Assembly: GCA_002307055.1 (NCBI GenBank)
Contig: DBTM01000078.1
Location: 177,473-202,406, forward strand
Source: Clostridiales bacterium UBA1316
GTDB lineage: Bacteria > Bacillota > Clostridia > Oscillospirales > Oscillospiraceae
DNA length: 24,934 nt
Direction of reading: 5' to 3'
The position numbers were made by a program, and so were the translations under genes. Under the pieces are notes generated by a model that saw nothing but the letters and a program-made list of their open reading frames with translations, searched no databases and was not told the origin of the DNA. Positions 15,180 to 23,666 of the stretch are shown in pieces. How positions within the stretch are numbered: the stretch's first letter is position 1; every line of letters begins with the position of its first letter.

Positions 15180-16115
15180 TTACGCTGGCAGGATACGCTT
15201 GGCGCCATACCAAACATTTGTATAATAAGCGCTGTCGAGACTGGATACGACGACGCCGATTTTCGGTGAGGAGGCGTGGACGAATTGATTGTCCCCTATG
15301 TAGATACCGACATGCGTGATGCTGTAACCGCCGTTGGAGGAGAAGAACACGAGATCCCCCGGTAAAAGCTCTGCTTTAGCGATGCGGGTACCGTCCTGCG
15401 CGTACTGGCTTGATGCCGTTCTTGTCACGTCGAGGTCAAAATGCTTGAAAATATAAGAGACGAAGCCTGAGCAATCAAAACCGTCGGATGGAGACGTGCC
15501 GCCGTAAACATAATCGTAGCCGACATATTGAAGCGCATAGTTGATAATCTGCTGCCGGAGCGAGAGCTGAGCATTTGATGCCTGTGTGCTGCTTGCGGCA
15601 GTGGATGTGGTGTCGTCAGAGATGATGGTTATGTAATCAGAGCGGATATAACCGGTATCGCCGCCAAATTTGACTTTGTACCAGCCGTTGTTAATACCGA
15701 TCAGGTTAACGATCGTACCGGCATCGCAGCTGCCCAGCAGACTGCCTGAGGTTGACGGTGTGCTGCGCATTAAGACATCGTCGCCGGTAACCTTGCCTGT
15801 AGCGGTGAAGTTTTCGGCTGTGACGACACTCGTGAGAAACTGTGAGGCGACATAACCCTCCGTGCCGTGGTAATTGATATGGTACCAAGCATCGCTTGTC
15901 TGTTCCAAAATAACGATGATCTCGTTATGGCTGATCGTTAATATAATGGAGCTGTCCGTATCCGGAGCTGAGCGGATATTCAGAGATGAGGCCTCGACTG
16001 TTGCCGCCCCGTAAGCAAGATTTCCCGCTTCTGCTGTAATAAGCAGCATGGACGAGGTGAAAGCTAAGATTAATAAGATGATGAGCAGCTTTCGTACGTA
16101 TCTCAATGGTCTCAC
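15180..16115 (-). CDS. Secreted SH3b-NlpC/P60 cell-wall endopeptidase
   Basis: A 311-residue exported enzyme likely to cut peptide stems of peptidoglycan. It has a signal peptide (about 1-36), two bacterial SH3 domains (about 38-95 and 110-165, each with an LNIRS- or LMRST-like start and a GWYKV or AWYHI core), a short Ser/Thr linker, and an NlpC/P60 domain (about 187-310). The catalytic residues are visible: Cys215 in FDCSGFV, His268 in ITHVGIYIGD and a third polar residue, His280, in FVHASS. The longest frame starts at GTG (16115), but AAAGG is almost touching it. A TTG at 16106, eight to ten bases after that site, is an equally good or better start. The gene follows the unknown 16131-16433 gene by about 16 bases, so the two are probably one unit. 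Confidence 0.92.
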   Translation of the reverse strand: MRPLRYVRKLLIILLILAFTSSMLLITAEAGNLAYGAATVEASSLNIRSAPDTDSSIILTISHNEIIVILEQTSDAWYHINYHGTEGYVASQFLTSVVTAENFTATGKVTGDDVLMRSTPSTSGSLLGSCDAGTIVNLIGINNGWYKVKFGGDTGYIRSDYITIISDDTTSTAASSTQASNAQLSLRQQIINYALQYVGYDYVYGGTSPSDGFDCSGFVSYIFKHFDLDVTRTASSQYAQDGTRIAKAELLPGDLVFFSSNGGYSITHVGIYIGDNQFVHASSPKIGVVVSSLDSAYYTNVWYGAKRILPA

Positions 16116-16130
16116 ACCTTTCCCACCGGA

Positions 16131-16433
16131 TTATTTTGAGCTAAGTGCCCGATCAAGCCAGACAGCGGCGACGTCGATTGCGGCGTATAAGCTGCTTTTT
16201 TCGCTCTTCTTAATAACTCTGTCGCGGGATTTCAGATCTGGGTCAGTCAGCTGAAGCTGCACGACAACCTTTGTCGCAACGTCCAAATCCTTTACTTTTT
16301 TCGATTCGGTAACCTGAAGCATGGCGATATATTTATCCGCCATACAGCCGTAATAAATAAGGCTATCCTTTCTTCTCAGCGGATGACCTTTGTATTCAAG
16401 TGAAGTAATTGTTTCGGTAACGGGCGTGGACAT
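16131..16433 (-). CDS. Conserved-looking protein of unknown function, 100 residues
   Basis: I cannot assign a family with certainty. The start MSTPVTETITSLEYKGHPLR is chosen because GGGGG lies about seven bases upstream. An upstream in-frame ATG (16484) gives an extension that looks untranslated. No signal peptide or membrane segment is seen. The chain has a short beta-rich core (SLIYYGCMADKYIAMLQV, then VVVQLQLTDPDLK) and a C-terminal helix (SSLYAAIDVAAVWLDRAL), the look of a small globular cytoplasmic protein. It has its own promoter and precedes the NlpC/P60 gene, so a role in wall metabolism or envelope response is possible but unproven. Confidence 0.75.
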   Translation of the reverse strand: MSTPVTETITSLEYKGHPLRRKDSLIYYGCMADKYIAMLQVTESKKVKDLDVATKVVVQLQLTDPDLKSRDRVIKKSEKSSLYAAIDVAAVWLDRALSSK

Positions 16434-16520
16434 AAATTTCCCCCAATAGCACTGTATCAAGTGAATATAGAGCAATATGTGCATACATTCAGCTGCTCAC
16501 TTCGTTCACATTGTAACGAA

Positions 16521-16549
16521 ATTGTAACACATTGTTTCCCTGCTGTCAA
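16521..16549 (-). promoter_or_regulatory. Sigma-A promoter for the unknown gene and NlpC/P60 gene
   Basis: On the minus strand TTGACA (16544-16549), a 17-base spacer and TACAAT (16521-16526). The untranslated leader is about 80 bases. Confidence 0.85.
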
Positions 16550-16583
16550 CCGAAATGTGGAAGGACCAGTCAAAACATACAAT

Positions 16584-16618
16584 ATATTCACCGCATTCCG
16601 TGAATATGCACACGGAAT
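16584..16618. repeat. Two overlapping inverted repeats
   Basis: ATATTCAC/GTGAATAT (16584-16591 with 16600-16607) and ATTCCGTG/CACGGAAT (16595-16602 with 16611-16618). Each has perfect 8-base arms separated by eight bases, and they share GTG, so the two hairpins cannot form together. The block lies just upstream of the -35 element at 16549 of the minus-strand promoter, a position that suits operator sites. Confidence 0.6.
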
Positions 16619-16648
16619 TAACAAATTCAAAAAATTCACAATTCAAAA

Positions 16649-16692
16649 GAAAAAAATAAACAGCCGGTACATGATGTTTGTGTACCGGCTGT
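16649..16692 (-). terminator. Strong terminator of ireB
   Basis: Perfect 12-bp stem (16681-16692 with 16660-16671), loop of nine, then TTTATTTTTT on the minus strand. Confidence 0.92.
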
Positions 16693-16716
16693 CGTTATTA
16701 ACATATGAAAGGTGTG

Positions 16717-16959
16717 TTATTTTTCGAGATAGAATTTAACAAGCTCCTGCAGGAGCTCGTCCCTGTCAAGCCGGCAAATAAGGCTGCGCGCGTTATTATA
16801 ATTTGTTATATAAGTGGGGTCTTCCGATAAAATATAACCGACGATCTGATTGACCGGGTTATAACCCTTGAGACGCAATGATTCGTAGACCGAAGAAAGG
16901 ATCTCACGGGTTTCGGCCCTGCTCGACACAACGTCAAATTTTCTTGTATATCCGTCCAC
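16717..16959 (-). CDS. ireB: IreB family regulatory phosphoprotein (UPF0297)
   Basis: 80 residues from a GTG start with GAGGAGGG eight bases upstream. The family pattern is clear: SSVYESLRLKGYNPVNQIVGYILSEDPTYI, then NARSLICRLDRDELLQELVKFYL. IreB was described in Enterococcus as a small protein phosphorylated near its N-terminus by the PASTA-domain Ser/Thr kinase IreK, affecting cephalosporin tolerance. Here a single threonine lies in the matching stretch (MDGYTRKFD). In many Clostridia it is followed by ruvX and a DUF1292 gene. Here it stands alone between its own promoter and terminator, near a wall hydrolase. Confidence 0.93.
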   Translation of the reverse strand: MDGYTRKFDVVSSRAETREILSSVYESLRLKGYNPVNQIVGYILSEDPTYITNYNNARSLICRLDRDELLQELVKFYLEK

Positions 16960-17041
16960 CTGTGAACCCTCCTCTTTTGATAATTAAGATATAAAGCGAC
17001 GAACGATATGCTATATAATAATATACGATTTTTCTAACACC

Positions 17042-17069
17042 ATTATAACAAATATTAGCAACGTGTAAA
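17042..17069 (-). promoter_or_regulatory. Sigma-A promoter for ireB
   Basis: On the minus strand TTTACA (17064-17069), a 16-base spacer and consensus TATAAT (17042-17047). The leader is about 75 bases. It lies in the gap after cdd, where I saw no obvious terminator, so read-through from cdd is possible. Confidence 0.78.
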
Positions 17070-17123
17070 GCCGGTTAATGTTACAATATCATGACAAATA
17101 AATGCTTTTACCTGTATTTTCGC

Positions 17124-17516
17124 CTATTCCATCGTTTCTTTGCCGAAAGCCTCCGGCAGCAGAGCTGTCAGGGGATAGCTGACGTACCGCCCGTCGGCCC
17201 GCGCGCAGAGGACCTCAATGTGCGGGGAGAACTCCCAGAGGACCTGCCTGCACGTTCCGCAGGGAAAACAATAGCTGCTGGATTCGGCGTAGATGGCGAT
17301 ACGAACAAAGCTCCTGTGACCGGCACTGACGGCGGCGGCGACAGCCGACCTTTCGGCGCACAGGGTACATTCAAGCGCCGCGTTCTCTATTTTACTTCCC
17401 AGGTAAACGGACCCGTCGTCACATTCCAGTGCGGCTCCGACAGCAAAGCGCGAATAAGGAGCATACGAGTTTTTCATAGCCTCGAGCGCTTGTTCGATGA
17501 GTTTCCTGTCTGTCAT
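17124..17516 (-). CDS. cdd: Cytidine deaminase
   Basis: Deaminates cytidine and deoxycytidine to uridine forms in pyrimidine salvage. The 130-residue length is that of the tetrameric type. The zinc ligands and proton shuttle are intact: Cys53 and Glu55 in CTLCAERSA, and Cys86 and Cys89 in PCGTCRQVL. YAPYSRFAVGAAL near the N-terminus is the usual substrate-binding start. GGGAGG lies six bases before the ATG. It starts 37 bases after purL, so it appears to be the last gene of that run, joining a purine synthesis gene to pyrimidine salvage. Confidence 0.95.
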   Translation of the reverse strand: MTDRKLIEQALEAMKNSYAPYSRFAVGAALECDDGSVYLGSKIENAALECTLCAERSAVAAAVSAGHRSFVRIAIYAESSSYCFPCGTCRQVLWEFSPHIEVLCARADGRYVSYPLTALLPEAFGKETME

Positions 17517-17553
17517 AAATGCCTCCCGCCGGTTCTTTTAGTATAAACAAATA

Positions 17554-20500
17554 TTACAAGAAATATTTGACGCCGCTTTCGAAGATAGGCTGGTGCTTGT
17601 TTCCGTATATGTTCTTAGCGACATTGGTACCTCTGCGTTCGCTGTGGCACATCTTTCCGAAGACCCTGCCGTCAGGGCTTGTGATGCCCTCGATTGCCAT
17701 AACCGAGCCATTCGGATTGACGAGGATATCCTGAGACACCGCGCCTGACGACTCGCAGTACTGCGAGGCTACTTGACCGCCTTTGATGAGGGTCTGCAGC
17801 ATTTCCTCCGTCGCGACAAAACGGCCCTCGCCGTGAGATACGGGCATCACGTGCACATCGCCGACATCGCATAAATTCATCCAGGGCGATTTGACTGAAG
17901 CGATTCGCGTGTATACATAACGGGCTTGGTGGCGGCCGATCAGGTTAAAGGTTAGGGTGGGGCAGCTGATATCCATCGGCCTTATTTCGCCGTAAGGGAC
18001 AAGACCGAGCTTGACAAGGGCCTGAAAGCCGTTGCAGATGCCCAGCATAAGACCGCCGCGGCGATGCAGCAAATCGTGTACGGCGTCCGTGATGCGCGGA
18101 TTGCGGAAAAAAGCCGTGATAAACTTCGCAGAGCCGTCCGGTTCATCTCCTCCGGAGAAGCCGCCGGGGATAATGACAAGCTGGCTCGCTTGGATAGCCC
18201 TTTCAACCGCTTCAATGGAGTCTTCCAGAAGCGCCGGTGTCAGGTTCTTAATAATTTTTATATCCGGTATACCGCCGGCGCGCTTGACGGCGCGTGCCGT
18301 GTCGAGTTCACAGTTTGTGCCGGGGAACGCGGTTATAACGGCGCGCGGCTTGGCAAACCGCTCCCCTGCGATAACGGCAGGCCGTACCAAGCAGCTGACA
18401 GCCTCGGCTTTATCCGCGCTCACGGCCTTCGTCGGGAAAACATCCTCCAGGCAGTTATCCCAGAGCGTTTCAAGCTCCGCCAAACTGACGGCTTCACAAC
18501 CGTCGGCTATTTCGGGCGCAGCCGTAATTTTGCCGAGCACACGTACACCGGGTATTGGACGGACGGCTTCAGCAACAACAGAACCCACAGGGGTATGCCG
18601 CAGCAGGTCCGTGTCCGCGTCATCGGTGAGCGTCACGCCAAGACGATTGCCGAGCGCCATTTTGAAAAGTCCCTCGGCAGCGCCGCCCTCTGTTACAGCC
18701 CAGGCGGAGACAATGACCCCCTCCGTAATCAATGCGTGAATCTGCTTCCATACTTTTTTCGTATCGGACAGCGTATGACCCGATTCAAACAGAACAACGG
18801 AATTACCCGGCGTTTTGAATTCAGGAGAGATCACGAGCCGCGCGTCGCTGGGTGCGATGGCAAAGGAAATCAGAGACGGCGGAACGTCCAGCGCGTTAAA
18901 CGAGCCGGACATGCTGTCCTTGCCGCCGATTGCGGCGATTTCAAGTTCAAGCTGAGCCTCCAGGCCGCCCAGCAGCGCCGATAACGGCTTCCCCCAGCGC
19001 AGCGCCTCTCGGCGCAGGCGCTCGAAGTATTCCTGAAAGGTCAGATACGCCAGGTCGGGGTCGCAGCCGGCTGCGACGAGCTTACCGACCGAGGAAACAA
19101 CTGCGAATTTCGCGCCCTCGTACGGATTGATGGAGGACAGATACGGGTCAAAGCCAAAAGCCATGACGGAGCACGTTGTCGTTGTCCCCTCCTGTACCGG
19201 CAAAAGAGCAGCCATGACCTGCGCCGGTGTTTTTTGTGTTTTTCCGCCGAAGGGCTGCAGCACGCTGCCGGCGCCGATGGAGCTGTCAAAGCGCTCCGTC
19301 AGACCGCGCTGTGAACAAAAGCGCAGATCACCGGCAATCGAACGCAATAAATCGGCGAGCGTGCCGGAATTTTCATTTTCAATACCTTTGGCCATTATGG
19401 GTATTTGTGCCGAGGCGTGCTTTTCGGCGCCGTTTGAAGATAAAAATTCACGGCTCAAGTCGGCAACAACAGTATCCTGGCAGCGCATAATCAGGCGCGG
19501 GGCTGCCGTTATTTCCGCAACAATATAGGCTTCAAGATTTTCGTCCGCTGCTTTTTTTATAAAAGCCTCGGCATTTTCAGGCGTGACGACAACTGCCATG
19601 CGCTCCTGCGACTCGGATATGGCGAGCTCGGTTGCGTCCAGGCCTTCGTATTTTTTTCTGACAAGTGACAGATTAATGTCGAGTCCGTCGGCGAGCTCTC
19701 CGATGGCAACGCTGACGCCGCCCGCGCCGAAGTCATTGCACCGCTTAATCATTTCCGTAACGGATGGATCTAAGAAAAGGCGCTGTATCTTGCGCTCCTC
19801 GGGCGCGTTGCCCTTTTGAACCTCCGAGGCCATCGTCACAAGAGAGGCGTCGTTATGGGTTTTCGACGAGCCTGTCGCGCCGCCGATGCCGTCCCGTCCT
19901 GTTCTGCCGCCCAATAGAATAACCTGATCACCCGGCACCGGCTCCATCCTGACGACGTTTTGAGCTTTAACCGCGCCGACGACGGCGCCGATCTCCATGC
20001 GTTTGGCGACATAGCCGGGGTGATAGAGCTCGTGGACAAGCCCGGTTGCGAGGCCTATCTGGTTGCCGTAGGACGAATAGCCCTGTGCGGCTGTCACCGT
20101 CAGCTTGCGCTGCGGCAGCTTACCGGGAAGCGTCTCTTCGAGCGGGACGCGCGGGTCGCCGGAGCCCGTCACGCGCATCGCCTGATACACATAGGCTCTG
20201 CCGGACAAGGGGTCACGGATGGCTCCGCCGATGCAGGTTGCGGCTCCGCCGAAGGGTTCAATTTCTGTTGGGTGGTTATGGGTTTCGTTTTTAAACATAA
20301 GGAGCCAATCTTCCATAGTCCCATCGATGTCCGCATTAACATGAATGGAGCAGGCGTTGACTTCCTCGGAGATATCGATGTTTTTTAAAAGACCGCGCTT
20401 GCGCAGAACCTTCGCGCCGATTGTTGCGATATCCATCAGCGTCTCGGGACGGCTGGCGGCACCGTCACCGTATACCTCATGCCGGGCATCAAGATACTTT

Positions 20501-21252
20501 TTATAAGCCCGCTGTATTTGGGCATCCGCGATATCCACATGGTCCAGATGCGTCGAGAAGGTCGTATGGCGGCAGTGATCGGACCAATAGGTGTCAATGA
20601 GCTTTATTTCCGTAACCGTCGGGTCGCGCTTTTCCGTGTCACGGAAGTAACCCTGCATATAGCGCAGATCGTCGATATCCATAGCGAGGCCGAATTGGCT
20701 GAGTATATGCTGCAGGCCGTCATCTCCGGCGGATATAAAACCGCCGACGATGCCGACCGGAGGAGGAACAGGGAATTCCTGCCGGAGCGTCTCCGGCTTA
20801 CCGGCATCAGCCTCCTGGGCTTCAACAGGATTGATCAGATAAGCGCGAAGCCGAGCCTTGTCACTTCCGGTAAGTACGCCGAAGAAAATATAGAATTTAG
20901 CGGCTTTAACAGCGGGGCGTTCGCCGCAGGTGAGGATTTGGATACACTGCGCACACGAATCGGCGCGCTGGTCAAACTGACCGGGAAGCGCCTCAACACC
21001 AAGAATCCAAGGCTTGTCCGATAATTGCGGCAGCAGCTCGTCATACAAGCCGTCGACCTGCGGCTCCGAGAAAACAGTTCCCCGCGCCTGCCGGTAAACG
21101 GCATCGCTGATTCCCTCCGTGTCATAGCGGTTAAAAATGCGCACGGCGCTGAGGCCTTTTATTCCGAGAAAATCCCGCAGATCATGCAGCAGCCCCTGCG
21201 CCTCAATATCATAACCGGATCTCTTTTCTGTAAAGCATCTGTATACGCGCAT
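17554..21252 (-). CDS. purL: Phosphoribosylformylglycinamidine synthase, single chain
   Basis: Converts FGAR to FGAM with glutamine and ATP, the fourth step of purine synthesis. This is the large single-chain form, 1232 residues from the ATG at 21252. That start is chosen because GAAGGGA lies about nine bases upstream; the ATG at 21261 touches it. Order: N-terminal PurS-like part (1-150), linker with TYWSDHCRHTTF, two ATP-binding AIRS-type halves (NETHNHPTEIEPFGGAATC, GGRTGRDGIGGATGSS, GGKDSMSG), and a C-terminal glutaminase. The glutaminase has Cys1073 in LGICNGFQ and the SHGEGRF motif. Many Firmicutes split this enzyme into PurS, PurL and PurQ; the fused type is shared by proteobacteria and many Clostridia. 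No other pur gene is in view. Confidence 0.96.
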   Translation of the reverse strand: MRVYRCFTEKRSGYDIEAQGLLHDLRDFLGIKGLSAVRIFNRYDTEGISDAVYRQARGTVFSEPQVDGLYDELLPQLSDKPWILGVEALPGQFDQRADSCAQCIQILTCGERPAVKAAKFYIFFGVLTGSDKARLRAYLINPVEAQEADAGKPETLRQEFPVPPPVGIVGGFISAGDDGLQHILSQFGLAMDIDDLRYMQGYFRDTEKRDPTVTEIKLIDTYWSDHCRHTTFSTHLDHVDIADAQIQRAYKKYLDARHEVYGDGAASRPETLMDIATIGAKVLRKRGLLKNIDISEEVNACSIHVNADIDGTMEDWLLMFKNETHNHPTEIEPFGGAATCIGGAIRDPLSGRAYVYQAMRVTGSGDPRVPLEETLPGKLPQRKLTVTAAQGYSSYGNQIGLATGLVHELYHPGYVAKRMEIGAVVGAVKAQNVVRMEPVPGDQVILLGGRTGRDGIGGATGSSKTHNDASLVTMASEVQKGNAPEERKIQRLFLDPSVTEMIKRCNDFGAGGVSVAIGELADGLDINLSLVRKKYEGLDATELAISESQERMAVVVTPENAEAFIKKAADENLEAYIVAEITAAPRLIMRCQDTVVADLSREFLSSNGAEKHASAQIPIMAKGIENENSGTLADLLRSIAGDLRFCSQRGLTERFDSSIGAGSVLQPFGGKTQKTPAQVMAALLPVQEGTTTTCSVMAFGFDPYLSSINPYEGAKFAVVSSVGKLVAAGCDPDLAYLTFQEYFERLRREALRWGKPLSALLGGLEAQLELEIAAIGGKDSMSGSFNALDVPPSLISFAIAPSDARLVISPEFKTPGNSVVLFESGHTLSDTKKVWKQIHALITEGVIVSAWAVTEGGAAEGLFKMALGNRLGVTLTDDADTDLLRHTPVGSVVAEAVRPIPGVRVLGKITAAPEIADGCEAVSLAELETLWDNCLEDVFPTKAVSADKAEAVSCLVRPAVIAGERFAKPRAVITAFPGTNCELDTARAVKRAGGIPDIKIIKNLTPALLEDSIEAVERAIQASQLVIIPGGFSGGDEPDGSAKFITAFFRNPRITDAVHDLLHRRGGLMLGICNGFQALVKLGLVPYGEIRPMDISCPTLTFNLIGRHQARYVYTRIASVKSPWMNLCDVGDVHVMPVSHGEGRFVATEEMLQTLIKGGQVASQYCESSGAVSQDILVNPNGSVMAIEGITSPDGRVFGKMCHSERRGTNVAKNIYGNKHQPIFESGVKYFL

Positions 21253-21283
21253 ATGCAGCATTCCCTTCTTGAGATAACGTTGT

Positions 21284-22861
21284 TCAGCCGAGGGTTATCT
21301 TCCACCCGGTGAGACCGTAGAATAAACTTGATGGCGTCGGTTTCATGCCGGACACCACGTTCTTGTTTGTATGAACGGTGTACTGCCTGTAAAGCACGGG
21401 TATAATCGGCGCGTTCTCGCTGACATAGGCGCACAGGCTTTGCGCGGCGGTCTTTTCCTTCGCGTCATCGGCGCTCGCCAGGAAGTCATCAATCCGTGCT
21501 TGATAACCCGAGCTCGCCGCGTGGCCGTAGTCAAGAGAGCCGCCCGGAGAAAGAAGCTCGGTCAGATCATAATCGGCCGACAGGCTGATATCGCCGTAAT
21601 ACATATCAAAGCTGCCGGATGTTAAAGCGGTCATGTACGCGTCCCAGTGGAGTTTCTTTAAATCCACATTGATGCCGACGGTTTTCAGGGAATCCGTAAT
21701 CATTTGAGCGGCGGCGACTTTATACTTATTATCCGCGTTGACAATAAAGGTCAGTGTAAACGGCGTTTTATTTATTTCGAGATACCCGTCACTGTCGTCG
21801 TCAGCCATCTGGAGAGAAGCAAATATCTGCGACAGTGAAGCTAAAGGGTCTGAATCACTGTTTTCCCAAGCCGGATCATATTGGCTGTAAGCCGGACTCA
21901 GGATGAGCGGAGCGGCTAAAGCATGCGAGGAGTAGATGTTGCTGACAATGTCTTTTCTGTCGATAATGAGGCCTAAAGCGCGCCTCAAATTGGCGTTGGA
22001 GAGCAGGGAGTTCCTGACGTTGAAGCCCACATACTGCAGAATGGTCGTGTTGTAATACCGTATCTCATGGTCGCTGAGAATGCTGATATCCGATGAGTCC
22101 GCCGGGTCATCCCAGAACAGATCGATAGCCTGGGATGAAAAAGCCACGGAGAGCTCCGTATCCGAGCAGGCCTTTAAATAGATAACAGGTACCGGCATGC
22201 TGGCGGCGTCGCGGTACGCTGCCATTGAGAGGAGGCGGGGCGCGCCGGTCCTGTCCAAATAATATGGGCCTGAGCCAGGCGGATAATTCGCATTGATCGA
22301 ACCCGATTTGATAATGGGGACATCCAGCAGCTCCGGTAATTTATAGTTTGCTGATTTCAGCGTAATTTTCAGTGTCAGGGAATCGGCGGCGGTGATCGCG
22401 TCGATAATTTTAAAGCGCCCGACAAATCTGCCTTTTTGCATCGCACTGGTTAAGGAATATTTTACATCCGTGGCATTAAGCGTCGAGCCGTCGCTCATGG
22501 CGATATTCGGTTTAAGCTTGAAGGTGTAGTTTATGCCGTCGGATGTATCAAAACTCGCGCATAAGACCGGCTCTGCCGTCAGTTCTTCATTGAGTACAAA
22601 GAGGCCTTCATACATAAGCGGCACAAGTGCCATATTATCAGGACTTGTGCCTGTAATCGGATTGAAAGTAAAATCCGAATCATATCTCGCCGTGAATAAT
22701 TGATCAGCCGAGCTGGCTGATGAGATGTCGGAAGAGGGGGAGATGTCCGGTGTCACGTCGGGGTTTTCAGGTAGTGCCTGATCGACGCAGGAGCAGAGTG
22801 ATATCAAAAAAGCCGCGATAATAATAAGCAGTATGGACCTTCGTATCGTTAACCGGTTCAA
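21284..22861 (-). CDS. ABC transporter substrate-binding lipoprotein, family 5 (OppA/DppA-like)
   Basis: An extracellular binding protein for peptides or similar solutes, anchored by a lipid. 525 residues from a TTG start at 22861, chosen because AAAGGAAG lies six bases before it; it also overlaps the pgeF stop (TTGA). The frame extends to 22960, but that part lies inside pgeF. The signal sequence (RRSILLIIIAAFLISLCSC) ends in a lipobox with Cys25, followed by a Pro/Ser-rich linker. The SBP_bac_5 pattern is clear: LMYEGLFVLNEELTAEPVLC, YTFKLKPNIAMSDGS, NATDVKYSL and NLRRALGLIIDRKDIV. No permease or ATPase gene is next to it, so it is an orphan and its ligand cannot be told. Confidence 0.9.
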   Translation of the reverse strand: MNRLTIRRSILLIIIAAFLISLCSCVDQALPENPDVTPDISPSSDISSASSADQLFTARYDSDFTFNPITGTSPDNMALVPLMYEGLFVLNEELTAEPVLCASFDTSDGINYTFKLKPNIAMSDGSTLNATDVKYSLTSAMQKGRFVGRFKIIDAITAADSLTLKITLKSANYKLPELLDVPIIKSGSINANYPPGSGPYYLDRTGAPRLLSMAAYRDAASMPVPVIYLKACSDTELSVAFSSQAIDLFWDDPADSSDISILSDHEIRYYNTTILQYVGFNVRNSLLSNANLRRALGLIIDRKDIVSNIYSSHALAAPLILSPAYSQYDPAWENSDSDPLASLSQIFASLQMADDDSDGYLEINKTPFTLTFIVNADNKYKVAAAQMITDSLKTVGINVDLKKLHWDAYMTALTSGSFDMYYGDISLSADYDLTELLSPGGSLDYGHAASSGYQARIDDFLASADDAKEKTAAQSLCAYVSENAPIIPVLYRQYTVHTNKNVVSGMKPTPSSLFYGLTGWKITLG

Positions 22862-23664
22862 TGTAGGCTTCCTTTCATCATGATCACTGCCGCCTGACTT
22901 CCGCGCTGTCCGTTTGTGACGCGGTGAGACCAATATTTGTCGCTTAAGCATGAGGTGCATTCAGGGGATACTTCAATATTTTCCGGGCGTAAACCCGCGC
23001 GTTTAAGCAGCAGGCTGTTGATGCCCTTTAGGTTAACCATATACTTTTCACCGGCTGCGGTGACGTAACGCGCCGCTTCGCCGCCCAACAGCCGCACAGC
23101 GGCGTCTTTGACATCGCTGCCTGTCTCAAAACAGCACATCGATATACTCGGGCCGATCGCCGCCCTTATGTCGGCGGCATTGCAGCCAAAGCAGCGTACC
23201 ATTTCTCTGACGGCGCTGCCCGCAATATCCGCCATCGTTCCGCGCCATCCGGCGTGAACAGCCCCGGCGGCGCCGGCGGCCGGGTTGAACAGGAGGATGG
23301 GAACGCAGTCGGCTGTCGAAATGACGAGCGGAACATCCGTATCTGATGTAATGAGGCTGTCGGCTTCGTAAGGGATGGGCGCGTACGGCGGCAGCCGATC
23401 TTTTTTCGTCACACGGCGGACGACAGTTCCATGAACCTGGCGTGTAAAAACAAGGCCGTCCGGGTCAAAGCCCAGCGCAGCGCCCAATATCTCATAGTTG
23501 CGCCGGACATGAGCCGGATCATCCCCGAGATTCTGCCCGAGATTCAGTGACGCGTAAATACCGCCGCTGACACCGCCGAAGCGTGTCGTAAAAGCATGAG
23601 CTGTGCCGATATTCGATGCGGTCATCCAGCGCAGCGCGCCAAGCTTATTTTCTGAAAATGGCAT
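22858..23664 (-). CDS. pgeF: Purine nucleoside phosphorylase / laccase-domain protein PgeF (YlmD)
   Basis: A 268-residue member of the DUF152 multicopper-polyphenol-oxidase-like family. Members have been shown to act on peptidoglycan precursors (E. coli PgeF/YfiH corrects UDP-MurNAc-L-Ser) and as purine nucleoside phosphorylases or adenosine deaminases. The zinc site is intact: His78 in TRQVHGTVV, Cys120 in STADCVPILL and His137 in GAVHAGWRGT. NLGQNLGDDPAHVRRNYEIL and AAIGPSISMCCFETG are typical. It starts two bases after the secA stop with no clear ribosome binding site, so it depends on coupling. Its place before purL and cdd fits nucleoside metabolism as well as wall quality control. Confidence 0.92.
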   Translation of the reverse strand: MPFSENKLGALRWMTASNIGTAHAFTTRFGGVSGGIYASLNLGQNLGDDPAHVRRNYEILGAALGFDPDGLVFTRQVHGTVVRRVTKKDRLPPYAPIPYEADSLITSDTDVPLVISTADCVPILLFNPAAGAAGAVHAGWRGTMADIAGSAVREMVRCFGCNAADIRAAIGPSISMCCFETGSDVKDAAVRLLGGEAARYVTAAGEKYMVNLKGINSLLLKRAGLRPENIEVSPECTSCLSDKYWSHRVTNGQRGSQAAVIMMKGSLH

Positions 23665-23666
23665 AG

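Noticed and set aside
20479..21024. Plus-strand frame of 181 residues inside purL, and several others at 18032-19528
   Set aside because: They are antisense to an intact, motif-complete purL, without ribosome binding sites or recognisable products.
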